Positions 26,346 through 35,146 of a DNA stretch of 64,000 nt are shown here, one piece after another; position 1 is the stretch's first letter; every line of letters starts with the position of its first letter. The notes below the pieces were generated by a model. The model made no database searches. It was given only the letters and a program-made list of their open reading frames with translations, and was not told the DNA's origin. The translations under genes were made by a program, and so were the position numbers. This DNA is from Paraburkholderia domus. GTDB lineage: Bacteria; Pseudomonadota; Gammaproteobacteria; Burkholderiales; Burkholderiaceae. The stretch is from NCBI RefSeq assembly GCF_905220705.1, contig NZ_CAJNAT010000005.1, positions 62,001 through 126,000 of the forward strand, in the 5' to 3' direction.

Positions 26346-27460
26346 CAAAGAAAACGACGCCGCGCGTGCTGCTGCCCGTGATTGGCCCGGTGGACGATCC
26401 ACAAAGCCTGTATCACCAGATGCGGCAGTACCTTGAGTGGCAGCGGGTGCGCAACTACAGCGAGCGCACGGTGGAGAACCGCGAAAGCAATCTGCGCCTG
26501 TTCATCACGTGGTGCGACGAGCGCGGCGTGACGCAGCCGCAGGAAGTGACGCGGCCGATCCTCGAGCGGTATCAGCGGTATCTGTTCCTGTATCGCAAGC
26601 CCAACGGCGAAGCGCTCTCGGGCGGCAGTCAGGTGAAGCGGCTTGAGCCGATACGGGGCTGGTTCCGGTGGCTGATCCGCCATAACCGGATACTGGGCAA
26701 TCCGGCGGCTGATCTGGAGATGCCGCGCGTGGAGAAGCGTCTGCCCAAACATATCCTGTCGGCGGAAGAAGCCGAGCGGATTCTGAACGTGCCCGATGTG
26801 ACGAGCGCGATGGGCTTGCGTGATCGGGCGATGCTGGAAACGCTCTACAGCACGGGCGTGCGGCGCTCGGAGTTGGTGGCGCTGAAGGTTCACGACATTG
26901 ATTACGACCGTGGCACGCTGATGGTTCGCCAGGGCAAGGGCAAGCGCGACCGGCTGATACCGATCGGCGCGCGTGCGCTGGCGTGGATCAGGAAGTATCT
27001 GGACGAAGCGCGCCCGCAGCTCATGATGGGAGACGATGACCGGACGCTGTATCTGACGATTCAGGGCGAAGCGGTTCATATCAACACGTTGGGGCGGCTG
27101 GTGAACGGCTACATCAAGGAGTCGGGGCTTGAGAAAAGCGGCTCGTGTCACCTGTTCCGGCACACGATGGCGACGCTGATGCTGGAGAACGGCGCGGACG
27201 TGCGATTCGTGCAGGCGATGCTCGGCCATGCGGACCTGAAGACGACGCAGATCTATACGCATGTGGCGATACGGGCGCTGAAAGAGATCCACACGGCGAC
27301 GCACCCGGCGCGACTGGAGCGAGTGAGTGATGCGCAGGACGGGAAGGTCACGCGGCTGAGGCGGCATGAATACAGCGAGTTCAGCCGGAACATGTTCGGG
27401 ATGGCGGAGGCACGAAAACCATTGGCCGACGATGTGCCGGATAGAAGTGAAGAGCGATAG
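26342..27460 (+). CDS. tyrosine recombinase (XerC/D-like integrase), copy 1
   Basis: A 372-aa recombinase whose ATG overlaps the primase stop (ATGA), so the two are co-translated. A SAM-like core-binding domain covers residues ~25-125. The catalytic domain holds the full set: Arg in TGVRRSELVAL, Lys in RQGKGKRDR, His-x-x-Arg in CHLFRHTMAT, His in LGHADLKTT and the nucleophile Tyr in QIYTHV. It should cut and rejoin specific DNA sites and is the obvious agent of movement of the module. Its site may lie in the hairpin-rich DNA downstream. Confidence 0.92.
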   Translation: MTKKTTPRVLLPVIGPVDDPQSLYHQMRQYLEWQRVRNYSERTVENRESNLRLFITWCDERGVTQPQEVTRPILERYQRYLFLYRKPNGEALSGGSQVKRLEPIRGWFRWLIRHNRILGNPAADLEMPRVEKRLPKHILSAEEAERILNVPDVTSAMGLRDRAMLETLYSTGVRRSELVALKVHDIDYDRGTLMVRQGKGKRDRLIPIGARALAWIRKYLDEARPQLMMGDDDRTLYLTIQGEAVHINTLGRLVNGYIKESGLEKSGSCHLFRHTMATLMLENGADVRFVQAMLGHADLKTTQIYTHVAIRALKEIHTATHPARLERVSDAQDGKVTRLRRHEYSEFSRNMFGMAEARKPLADDVPDRSEER

Positions 27461-27479
27461 AGAGACGGAGGTAAAAGCG

Positions 27480-27761
27480 ATGGCGAAGACGGTGGCAGAA
27501 AGACAGGCGGCATACAGGGCGAAGCGGCTACAGGCATGTGCTGACGGCAATGGCGAGCGGCGGCTGAATGTGTGGGTGAGTACGGGCGTTGCGCTAGGAC
27601 TGGAGCGGCTCGCGCGCCGTTACGGCGTAACGAAACGGGACATGCTGGAGCGCCTGGTGAAGACGGAAGATGATCGTGTGCTCGCGGGCATGGAACTCGA
27701 CACGCCGGAGTGGGACGCGTACTTCGGCGCGCAGACCGGCATGTGCGTGACGGGCGGATAA
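27480..27761 (+). CDS. small DNA-binding-like protein, copy 1
   Basis: A 93-aa basic protein with ATG 27480 behind GGAGG, 19 bases after the recombinase stop, so part of the same operon. The middle (ERRLNVWVSTGVALGLERLA, then RRYGVTKRDMLERLV) is a beta-strand plus two-helix pattern like ribbon-helix-helix proteins. It could be a recombination directionality or copy-control factor for the module. No family could be named firmly. Confidence 0.65.
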   Translation: MAKTVAERQAAYRAKRLQACADGNGERRLNVWVSTGVALGLERLARRYGVTKRDMLERLVKTEDDRVLAGMELDTPEWDAYFGAQTGMCVTGG

Positions 27762-27774
27762 CGGTCAGGCAATG

Positions 27775-28010
27775 GATGGGCGTTACGCGGTAACGTCCAT
27801 CGACACGAACGCGACCGGGACGCGCCGACAGGAAGTGAAGAACGTAAAAGGCAAGCGCGGCCTTGCGGCCGGAAACCTGGAGGGCCGGGGGTAAATGGGC
27901 CTGCGGCCCATTTAACATAACCGCTTGGAAATTAGCACCGTTTGGCGGGCCGTCATCGCGCCAGCCGTTGCCTCTGCCGGCCCGCCAAACGGTGCTAATT
28001 TGCGTTATGT
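27775..28010. other. three consecutive hairpins behind the recombinase operon, copy 1
   Basis: (1) 27775-27801: 12-base arms around GCG with one mismatch (core CGTTAC-GCG-GTAACG). (2) 27892-27914: perfect 10-bp stem TAAATGGGCC/GGCCCATTTA with a 3-base loop. (3) 27929-27952 pairs perfectly over 24 bases with 27978-28001, loop 25 bases, and is itself enclosed by ACATAAC (27915-27921) and GTTATGT (28004-28010). No gene overlaps. Candidates are a recombination site, a single-strand origin or a regulatory RNA. Confidence 0.7.
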
Positions 28011-28118
28011 CTGGCGCCCCCGGCCCGCCGGGTGCGCGAGGCGCACACCAGTAAGTCAGGGCCATAAACCGGCCAGAAACCTGGCGTACCAACAAAGCCA
28101 GGCATGGCGCTACGCGCA

Positions 28119-28922
28119 GATAAAAGTCAGGGGCCGCGCAGCGGCCACTCAATGGGGTGAACCCCGCCCACCCGGCTGTCTGCTGCGCTCGGGCTGCGGC
28201 CGCGGTGCGGCCTCCGCTCCGTGCTCGCAGCCTGCCTCCCCGTCCGCCCCCAGGGGGCTCCCCCAATGTGCCGTTACTGCGTAACGGAAAACAAACCCCC
28301 ACACAAAAGCAAAAGCGTGCTTCGCATGCGGTGCAAGCCGCCGAGTCGTCTTGCACCGCATGTCCGAGCGTGTCAAACCGGTGGCCGTCAAGGCCAAGCC
28401 CTACGGGCGCTGCGCGGCCTTGACGGGGTTAGCGCCTCAAAAACATCCGCGAAATACGGTAGCGGCATCCGCGATATCCGGTAAGCCAAATGCGCGGCGT
28501 TGCTACTCGGGTCCCACAGGCGAACGCAGCAAGATCGACGAAGTTGGACGACGTTACGCTACTGCGCTGAGTTGAGCATGAGGCTCTGGCATTGGAAAAC
28601 ATCCGCGATATCCGGTAAAAACATCCGCGAAATACGGTGCCTCGCGTTCAGCGTGGACGCAGCACGACGGCCCAGTTCCGCCGGGTTTGCCGTCGCACTG
28701 CGTGCGCCGTCAAACCCGGCGGGATGAAGTTAGTTCGTGATGCGATGTAATTGAGATGGGAGGAATGTGTCCTCTGGCAGACTCGCGTCTTTAGACCAAA
28801 ACCCGCTTCGGGGCAAAAAATTGCAGTTCGAAGGACGCATCAGCGCAAAACCATCGGCAGGCCCTTGGTGCATCAGGGGAAAACGCGATTCGACAACGGC
28901 GGGCGTGTCGGGTGCAAGCGTC
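28119..28922. other. link region 1 between the two modules
   Basis: About 800 bases without an intact gene, related to but clearly diverged from link region 2 (35147-35735). It contains perfect stems at 28325-28337 with 28350-28362 (CATGCGGTGCAAG arms), 28385-28395 with 28416-28426 (CCGTCAAGGCC arms) and 28678-28689 with 28711-28722 (CCGCCGGGTTTG arms). A four-copy 20-bp repeat unique to this link lies at 28442-28639. Confidence 0.65.
28442..28639 (+). repeat. four 20-bp repeats in A-B ... B-A order
   Basis: Copies at 28442-28461 (A), 28464-28483 (B), 28598-28617 (B) and 28620-28639 (A). A contains CATCCGCGAAATACGGT; B contains CATCCGCGATATCCGGT. Within each pair the period is 22 bases; the pairs are about 114 bases apart. 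All are in the same direction. They are absent from link region 2. Confidence 0.8.
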
Positions 28923-29188
28923 TGGGGGTCAGCGGTAGTCCAATGGATGTGCCACGTGGTACTAATGCCCCGGCGACCATTGGAGGAGTTGATTACTCAG
29001 CTCATGCTATAGACCAAATGCAGGGTCGGGGTGTGCCGCCCTCAGTGGTGAAAAACACCATTGATAATGGCGTTAACTACCCTACGCGTCCTGGAACAAC
29101 GGGATACTATGATCCGGTGAACAACGTTCGGGTCGTCACGAATTCCAAAACCGGGCTTGTCGTCACGGTTATCCCTGGAGCACCTTAA
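28751..29188 (+). CDS. orphan CdiA toxin tip, second copy
   Basis: From 28923 to the stop this frame encodes exactly the last ~88 residues of CdiA (GVSGSPMDVPRG to VVTVIPGAP). Upstream it stays open through link-derived sequence to a TTG at 28751 with no clear ribosome site, giving at most 145 aa. There is no secretion or delivery region, so it cannot be exported by itself. It may be silent and become expressed only when recombination joins it to cdiA, or be made as an intracellular toxin held by the cdiI copy that follows one base after its stop. Confidence 0.7.
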   Translation: MRWEECVLWQTRVFRPKPASGQKIAVRRTHQRKTIGRPLVHQGKTRFDNGGRVGCKRLGVSGSPMDVPRGTNAPATIGGVDYSAHAIDQMQGRGVPPSVVKNTIDNGVNYPTRPGTTGYYDPVNNVRVVTNSKTGLVVTVIPGAP

Positions 29189-29189
29189 A

Positions 29190-29465
29190 ATGAAGAGAAC
29201 GTTTATTGGTCTGGATCTGGATGTAAAAAAAATCTTGCTCAAGGAATGGGATCCAATCGGTGTTGGCGCTTCACCTGAGGCGGACGATGAATACGACTCA
29301 TATGTCCAGGATATTAGCCGTATGCTTCGAGAGGAAAAGACAGTCGACGAACTGTACTCTTACCTCAGGTGGATTGAGGTCGAGCATATTGGTCTTGATG
29401 GAGATGAATTACATACCAGAACTGTTGCCCATCGACTCATGAGTTTGGATAAAGCTACTCGCTGA
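29190..29465 (+). CDS. cdiI: CdiI immunity protein, copy 2
   Basis: 91 aa, identical to the protein at 22162. It follows the orphan toxin tip by one base, preserving the toxin-immunity pairing. Because copy 1 is translated behind full-length cdiA, this copy is redundant for immunity unless differently transcribed. Confidence 0.82.
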   Translation: MKRTFIGLDLDVKKILLKEWDPIGVGASPEADDEYDSYVQDISRMLREEKTVDELYSYLRWIEVEHIGLDGDELHTRTVAHRLMSLDKATR

Positions 29466-29467
29466 TG

Positions 29468-29499
29468 ACGACAAACCCGGCCGCGGCCGGGTTTGTCGT
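29468..29499. terminator. hairpin between cdiI and symE-like genes, copy 2
   Basis: Same 15-bp stem as at 22440-22471, again three bases behind the cdiI stop. Confidence 0.75.
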
Positions 29500-29511
29500 T
29501 TGTAGAGTCGT

Positions 29512-29742
29512 TCAATCCGGCGTGATGACGAGCCTGCCGTGCTCGACCTGGATTCTCACACGCTGGCCAGGTGGAAAGCCGGCCTGTTCAAGCCAGATGC
29601 CGGCGATGCGCAGCCACGGAAAAAACCGTGGTGTTCGCCAGGGTCTTCCCTCTTTGGGGCTGGGTCGCCAGCGCATAAGTTCCTGGACGGTAGCGTGACG
29701 CTCGGGATGAGCGTGCAATGCATTAAGATTGGCGTCAGCCAT
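29512..29742 (-). CDS. SymE-like protein, copy 2
   Basis: 76 aa, identical to the product at 22484-22714, with the same AAGGAG ribosome site. Two active copies of an addiction-type gene would make loss of a single module harmless but loss of both costly; this is inference. Confidence 0.78.
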   Translation of the reverse strand: MADANLNALHAHPERHATVQELMRWRPSPKEGRPWRTPRFFPWLRIAGIWLEQAGFPPGQRVRIQVEHGRLVITPD

Positions 29743-29847
29743 GATCAACTCCTTCGGTGAGTTGGTGGTGGTTAGCGGTCGGTGAGTGCTCGTAACACTC
29801 ACTGGCCGCGCTTCGTTTACATCACGGTGTCTTCCTTCATTAGCCGC

Positions 29848-30240
29848 CTATCGTCGACGGTTCATAACCTTCTGGACCTGCGTCTTCCTGACGAAGCTGT
29901 CGATCACCAGGATCAACGCCTGTTGCTCGGCATCGGGCAGGCTGTCCACCTGTTGATAGAGACTCAGTAACTCTTGATTGTGAATCTTGGGTTCGGCCGG
30001 TGCGGGTGTTCGTCCGGCCAGTTCATCCAGTGTGACCTGCAAAATATCGGCGATCCGTACCACGGTATCGAACTGTGGTGTAGCAAGGCCGCGTTCCCAG
30101 CGGTTATACACACGCGGGTTGATTTCCAGCAGTTCAGCGAGCCGCGCCTGGGTGATCTGTCTCGCAGAGCGCAGCAGTCTGAGTCGTTCGGCAAAGACGG
30201 ACATATCAAAGCATCCCAACGAAAAAGGAGATGCATTCAT
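29848..30240 (-). CDS. XRE-family repressor, copy 2
   Basis: 130 aa, identical to the protein at 22820-23212, with the same upstream palindrome (30274-30291). Two repressor genes double the dose acting on both primase promoters, so a tandem state might be more tightly silenced than a single one. Confidence 0.83.
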   Translation of the reverse strand: MNASPFSLGCFDMSVFAERLRLLRSARQITQARLAELLEINPRVYNRWERGLATPQFDTVVRIADILQVTLDELAGRTPAPAEPKIHNQELLSLYQQVDSLPDAEQQALILVIDSFVRKTQVQKVMNRRR

Positions 30241-30273
30241 TCTAAGTACCCCCTTCTGCCAGGCTTGCCATTT

Positions 30274-30291
30274 ATACACTATACAGTGTAT
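30274..30291. promoter_or_regulatory. palindromic operator, copy 2
   Basis: ATACACT-ATAC-AGTGTAT, same placement between the divergent XRE and primase genes as in copy 1. Confidence 0.6.
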
Positions 30292-30343
30292 TGTTAACTA
30301 CATCAATTGGAGTATTGACAGGTTTTTAGCCGAAGGACGATTC

Positions 30344-33300
30344 ATGCCGCGCATTCCCGAAACCGAGCTGGAGAGACTGAAGCGCGAAGTGTCGCTGGTG
30401 CGGCTGATCGAGTCGCAGGGGCATGAGCTGAAGAAGCGCGGCCGCGACTGGGTGATGCGCTGTGTGTTCCACGAAGAGGACACGCCGAGCCTGTCGGTGT
30501 CGGAGGCGAAGAATGTGTATCACTGCTTCGGCTGCAACGCGTCGGGCACGGTGCTGGACTGGGTCATGAAAACCCAGGGGGTGAGCCTGCCGCATGCGGT
30601 GCAGTTACTGCGTAACGACGCGCCGCTCGCGGGTGCGGAGAAAGTGGGCGTGAACCGCTCGCAGGCGCGACACCTGCCTTCTTTAGCTGCGGGTTCTGAT
30701 GAAGCGGTGTTGCTGCGCGAGGTGGCCGACACGTATCACGCGACCCTGAAGCAGAGCCCGGAGGCGCAGGCGTATCTGGTGCAGCGCGGGCTGGTGCATG
30801 GTGAGCTGATCGATACGTTCAGGCTGGGCTATGCGAACAAGAGCCTGACGTACCGGCTGCCGCCGGGGTACTCGAAGGAAGGCCGTGACGTGCGCGCGAA
30901 GCTGCAACGCGTGGGCGTGTATCGCGAGAGCGGACACGAGCACCTGAACGGGTGTCTGGTGGTGCCGGTGTTCGATCTGGAATCGGGTGACGGGGTGGTC
31001 AACGTCAGACAGATGTACGGGCGGCGGATTGCTGCGGGTCACAAGATTCCGGCGGGCCAGCCGAAGCACCTGTATCTGTCGTTGCCGCTTGCCGGTGTGT
31101 GGAACGAAGTGGCGCTTGTTGCCAGCCGTGAAGTGATCGTGTGCGAGGCGCTGATCGATGCACTGACGTTCTGGTGTGCGGGGTATCGCAACGTGATCGC
31201 GGCGTATGGGGTGAACGGGTTCACGCAGGACCATTGGGACGCACTGAAACGGCACGGTACCGAGCGGGTGTGGATCGCATACGACCGGGACGACGCGGGC
31301 AATAGCGCGGCGGAAAAGCTCGGCACGGAGTTGCGCGAGGTAGGCATCGAGACGTGGCGTGTGCTGTTCCCGAAGGGCATGGACGCGAACGATTACGCGA
31401 GGAAGGTTGCGCCGGCGGACAGGAGCCTTGGGGTGTTGTTGCAGCAGGCGGAATGGATTGGCAAGGGCCGGCGTGCTGCGGTTGCGGCGCAGGTTGAACC
31501 GGTGCCGGTCGACGAAGTGACGGACGCTAAACCGGCCTCTTCTTTAGCCGCTGTTGCTGCGGCTGAGGCTGCGGTTACGCCAGCCACGGCGATGGCCGCT
31601 AAAGAGGAGGTGCAGCCCGCGCCGGTGGACGAGCTCGACGTGAAGCAGACGGAAGGCGGTGAACTGCTGTTCACGTTTGGCGAGCGCGTATGGCGTATCC
31701 GTGGCTGGCAGAAGAACCTCGGGCCGGAGCAGATGCGCGTGAACGCGCAGGTTCGGCGCGGCGACAGTTACCACGTCGACACGCTGGACGTGTACAGCGC
31801 GAAGGCTCGTGCGGTGTATCTGAAAACGGCGGCGATTGAGCTCGGCAACCAGGAAGACACGCTCAAGCGCGATCTCGGGCGCGTGCTGCTGAAGCTGGAG
31901 ACGTTGCAGGATGAAGCGATCCGCGCGACGCTTGCGCCGAAAGAAAAAGGCGTGACGCTGGACGCTGTTGAACACGCGGCAGCGCTGGACTGGCTGAAGG
32001 CGCCGGACCTGATTGCGCGGCTGGAAGCGGATATGGCGCGCTGCGGTGTTGTAGGCGAAGCGACGAATCTGCTGGCCGGGTATCTGTCGGCGGTGTCACG
32101 CAAGCTCGATGCGCCGCTCGCGGTGCTGATTCAATCGAGCAGCGCGGCTGGCAAGAGTTCACTGATGGATGCAGTGCTTGACCTGATGCCGGACGAGGAA
32201 CGCATCCAGTACAGCGCCATGACCGGACAGAGCCTGTTCTACCTGGGCGAGACGGACCTGCAACACAAGATTCTGGCGATTGCCGAAGAGGAAGGCGTAC
32301 GTCAGGCGGCGTATGCACTGAAGCTGCTGCAAAGCGATGGTGAACTGACGATCGCATCGACGGGCAAGGACGAGGCGACGGGCAACCTGGTGACGAAGCA
32401 ATATCGTGTGAAAGGCCCGGTCATGCTGATGCTGACGACGACCGCGATCGACGTCGACGAGGAATTGCTGAACCGGTGTCTGGTGCTGACGATCAACGAG
32501 AGCCGGGAGCAGACGCGCGAGATTCACGCACGGCAGCGGGCGAAACAGACGCTCGAAGGGTTGCTGGCCGAGACGGACAAGCAGCACATCATTGAACTGC
32601 ATCGCAACGCGCAGCGGCTGCTCAAGCCGGTTCACGTGGTGAATCCGTTTGCCGAACAACTGACGTTCATGGACGACAAGACACGCATGCGGCGCGATCA
32701 CATGAAGTACCTGACGCTGATCCGCTCGATCGCGCTGCTGCACCAGTACCAGCGGCCACACAGGACGGTCACGCATCGCGGCGAGGCGCTGACGTACATC
32801 GAAGTCACGAAGGCCGATATTGCGCTGGCGAACCGGATCGCACACGAGGTGCTGGGACGCACGCTCGATGAATTGCCGCCGCAGACGCGGCGGCTGCTGA
32901 CGATGGTTCAGGCGTGGGTCAACGAGCGATGCACGGCGACGGCGCAGAAGCAGAACGAATTCCGTTTTACGCGGCGCGACGTGCGCGAGGCGACACGCTG
33001 GGGCGATACGCAACTGAAGGTGCACCTGGCGCGGCTGGTGGAGCTTGAGTATGTGCTGACGCATCGCGGACTGCGTGGGCTCACGCATGAATACGAGTTG
33101 CGCTATGACGGGGTGGACGATGGCCGGCCGCACCTGATGGGCCTGCTTGAGCTGCAAACACTCGACAACGATGCAAACCGGTCGGGGCAAAACGATGAGC
33201 GGTCGGGGTCTGGTCGGGTGGTGGCCGGGGGCCGGTCGGAGGTGATCGATCAGGGTCAGAGCCACGCGGTGCAAGGCATGGAGGCGGAACCGGTCGGGGT

Positions 33301-33373
33301 GAACGCAAACGCGTATATCGGAGAAAAGACGTGTGCCTCTTCTTTAGCCCGCGTTGTTGAGGATTCCAGATGA
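30344..33373 (+). CDS. CHC2/Toprim/P-loop primase-helicase, copy 2
   Basis: 1009 aa, identical to the product at 23316-26345, including the four zinc ligands, the Toprim-like acidic residues and the Walker A Lys. No decay has begun in either copy, as expected if both are young. Confidence 0.85.
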   Translation: MPRIPETELERLKREVSLVRLIESQGHELKKRGRDWVMRCVFHEEDTPSLSVSEAKNVYHCFGCNASGTVLDWVMKTQGVSLPHAVQLLRNDAPLAGAEKVGVNRSQARHLPSLAAGSDEAVLLREVADTYHATLKQSPEAQAYLVQRGLVHGELIDTFRLGYANKSLTYRLPPGYSKEGRDVRAKLQRVGVYRESGHEHLNGCLVVPVFDLESGDGVVNVRQMYGRRIAAGHKIPAGQPKHLYLSLPLAGVWNEVALVASREVIVCEALIDALTFWCAGYRNVIAAYGVNGFTQDHWDALKRHGTERVWIAYDRDDAGNSAAEKLGTELREVGIETWRVLFPKGMDANDYARKVAPADRSLGVLLQQAEWIGKGRRAAVAAQVEPVPVDEVTDAKPASSLAAVAAAEAAVTPATAMAAKEEVQPAPVDELDVKQTEGGELLFTFGERVWRIRGWQKNLGPEQMRVNAQVRRGDSYHVDTLDVYSAKARAVYLKTAAIELGNQEDTLKRDLGRVLLKLETLQDEAIRATLAPKEKGVTLDAVEHAAALDWLKAPDLIARLEADMARCGVVGEATNLLAGYLSAVSRKLDAPLAVLIQSSSAAGKSSLMDAVLDLMPDEERIQYSAMTGQSLFYLGETDLQHKILAIAEEEGVRQAAYALKLLQSDGELTIASTGKDEATGNLVTKQYRVKGPVMLMLTTTAIDVDEELLNRCLVLTINESREQTREIHARQRAKQTLEGLLAETDKQHIIELHRNAQRLLKPVHVVNPFAEQLTFMDDKTRMRRDHMKYLTLIRSIALLHQYQRPHRTVTHRGEALTYIEVTKADIALANRIAHEVLGRTLDELPPQTRRLLTMVQAWVNERCTATAQKQNEFRFTRRDVREATRWGDTQLKVHLARLVELEYVLTHRGLRGLTHEYELRYDGVDDGRPHLMGLLELQTLDNDANRSGQNDERSGSGRVVAGGRSEVIDQGQSHAVQGMEAEPVGVNANAYIGEKTCASSLARVVEDSR

Positions 33374-34488
33374 CAAAGAAAACGACGCCGCGCGTGCTGC
33401 TGCCCGTGATTGGCCCGGTGGACGATCCACAAAGCCTGTATCACCAGATGCGGCAGTACCTTGAGTGGCAGCGGGTGCGCAACTACAGCGAGCGCACGGT
33501 GGAGAACCGCGAAAGCAATCTGCGCCTGTTCATCACGTGGTGCGACGAGCGCGGCGTGACGCAGCCGCAGGAAGTGACGCGGCCGATCCTCGAGCGGTAT
33601 CAGCGGTATCTGTTCCTGTATCGCAAGCCCAACGGCGAAGCGCTCTCGGGCGGCAGTCAGGTGAAGCGGCTTGAGCCGATACGGGGCTGGTTCCGGTGGC
33701 TGATCCGCCATAACCGGATACTGGGCAATCCGGCGGCTGATCTGGAGATGCCGCGCGTGGAGAAGCGTCTGCCCAAACATATCCTGTCGGCGGAAGAAGC
33801 CGAGCGGATTCTGAACGTGCCCGATGTGACGAGCGCGATGGGCTTGCGTGATCGGGCGATGCTGGAAACGCTCTACAGCACGGGCGTGCGGCGCTCGGAG
33901 TTGGTGGCGCTGAAGGTTCACGACATTGATTACGACCGTGGCACGCTGATGGTTCGCCAGGGCAAGGGCAAGCGCGACCGGCTGATACCGATCGGCGCGC
34001 GTGCGCTGGCGTGGATCAGGAAGTATCTGGACGAAGCGCGCCCGCAGCTCATGATGGGAGACGATGACCGGACGCTGTATCTGACGATTCAGGGCGAAGC
34101 GGTTCATATCAACACGTTGGGGCGGCTGGTGAACGGCTACATCAAGGAGTCGGGGCTTGAGAAAAGCGGCTCGTGTCACCTGTTCCGGCACACGATGGCG
34201 ACGCTGATGCTGGAGAACGGCGCGGACGTGCGATTCGTGCAGGCGATGCTCGGCCATGCGGACCTGAAGACGACGCAGATCTATACGCATGTGGCGATAC
34301 GGGCGCTGAAAGAGATCCACACGGCGACGCACCCGGCGCGACTGGAGCGAGTGAGTGATGCGCAGGACGGGAAGGTCACGCGGCTGAGGCGGCATGAATA
34401 CAGCGAGTTCAGCCGGAACATGTTCGGGATGGCGGAGGCACGAAAACCATTGGCCGACGATGTGCCGGATAGAAGTGAAGAGCGATAG
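33370..34488 (+). CDS. tyrosine recombinase, copy 2
   Basis: 372 aa, identical to the product at 26342-27460, all catalytic residues kept, and the same ATGA overlap with the primase gene. Confidence 0.92.
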   Translation: MTKKTTPRVLLPVIGPVDDPQSLYHQMRQYLEWQRVRNYSERTVENRESNLRLFITWCDERGVTQPQEVTRPILERYQRYLFLYRKPNGEALSGGSQVKRLEPIRGWFRWLIRHNRILGNPAADLEMPRVEKRLPKHILSAEEAERILNVPDVTSAMGLRDRAMLETLYSTGVRRSELVALKVHDIDYDRGTLMVRQGKGKRDRLIPIGARALAWIRKYLDEARPQLMMGDDDRTLYLTIQGEAVHINTLGRLVNGYIKESGLEKSGSCHLFRHTMATLMLENGADVRFVQAMLGHADLKTTQIYTHVAIRALKEIHTATHPARLERVSDAQDGKVTRLRRHEYSEFSRNMFGMAEARKPLADDVPDRSEER

Positions 34489-34507
34489 AGAGACGGAGGT
34501 AAAAGCG

Positions 34508-34789
34508 ATGGCGAAGACGGTGGCAGAAAGACAGGCGGCATACAGGGCGAAGCGGCTACAGGCATGTGCTGACGGCAATGGCGAGCGGCGGCTGAATGTG
34601 TGGGTGAGTACGGGCGTTGCGCTAGGACTGGAGCGGCTCGCGCGCCGTTACGGCGTAACGAAACGGGACATGCTGGAGCGCCTGGTGAAGACGGAAGATG
34701 ATCGTGTGCTCGCGGGCATGGAACTCGACACGCCGGAGTGGGACGCGTACTTCGGCGCGCAGACCGGCATGTGCGTGACGGGCGGATAA
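34508..34789 (+). CDS. small DNA-binding-like protein, copy 2
   Basis: 93 aa, identical to the product at 27480-27761, in the same position 19 bases behind the recombinase gene. Confidence 0.65.
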   Translation: MAKTVAERQAAYRAKRLQACADGNGERRLNVWVSTGVALGLERLARRYGVTKRDMLERLVKTEDDRVLAGMELDTPEWDAYFGAQTGMCVTGG

Positions 34790-34802
34790 CGGTCAGGCAA
34801 TG

Positions 34803-35038
34803 GATGGGCGTTACGCGGTAACGTCCATCGACACGAACGCGACCGGGACGCGCCGACAGGAAGTGAAGAACGTAAAAGGCAAGCGCGGCCTTGCGGCCGG
34901 AAACCTGGAGGGCCGGGGGTAAATGGGCCTGCGGCCCATTTAACATAACCGCTTGGAAATTAGCACCGTTTGGCGGGCCGTCATCGCGCCAGCCGTTGCC
35001 TCTGCCGGCCCGCCAAACGGTGCTAATTTGCGTTATGT
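34803..35038. other. three consecutive hairpins, copy 2
   Basis: The same block as 27775-28010: stems at 34803-34829, 34920-34942 and 34957-34980 with 35006-35029, the last enclosed by ACATAAC and GTTATGT. Confidence 0.7.
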
Positions 35039-35146
35039 CTGGCGCCCCCGGCCCGCCGGGTGCGCGAGGCGCACACCAGTAAGTCAGGGCCATAAACCGG
35101 CCAGAAACCTGGCGTACCAACAAAGCCAGGCATGGCGCTACGCGCA

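Larger units (their letters stand above)
21895..28118 (+). mobile_element. CDI-cassette mobile module, copy 1
   Basis: This 6,224-bp segment is repeated at 28923-35146. It begins inside cdiA at the GGGGGTCAGCGG junction and carries the toxin tip, cdiI, a SymE-like gene, an XRE regulator, a CHC2 primase, a tyrosine recombinase, a small DNA-binding-like protein and a hairpin block. All protein products are identical between copies and the DNA agrees wherever I compared it. The gene set (site-specific recombinase plus primase plus repressor) is that of an integrative element. The true ends are unknown; 21895 and 28118 are only the limits of identity. Confidence 0.85.
28923..35146 (+). mobile_element. 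CDI-cassette mobile module, copy 2
   Basis: Second copy of the 6,224-bp module, offset 7,028 bases from copy 1, in the same direction. Identity starts at TGGGGGTCAGC and ends at TACGCGCA, after which the link regions diverge. All gene products are identical to those of copy 1, so the event that made the pair is recent or the copies are kept uniform by gene conversion. Confidence 0.85.

Noticed and set aside
26228..27550. 440-aa minus-strand frame opposite the recombinase
   Set aside because: His/Arg/Gln-rich translation typical of an antisense shadow of a GC-rich gene; the plus-strand recombinase has all catalytic residues.
27253..28356. 367-aa minus-strand frame over the hairpin block
   Set aside because: Its composition is low-complexity Pro/Arg/Ser, it crosses the hairpins and differs between the two module copies at its start.
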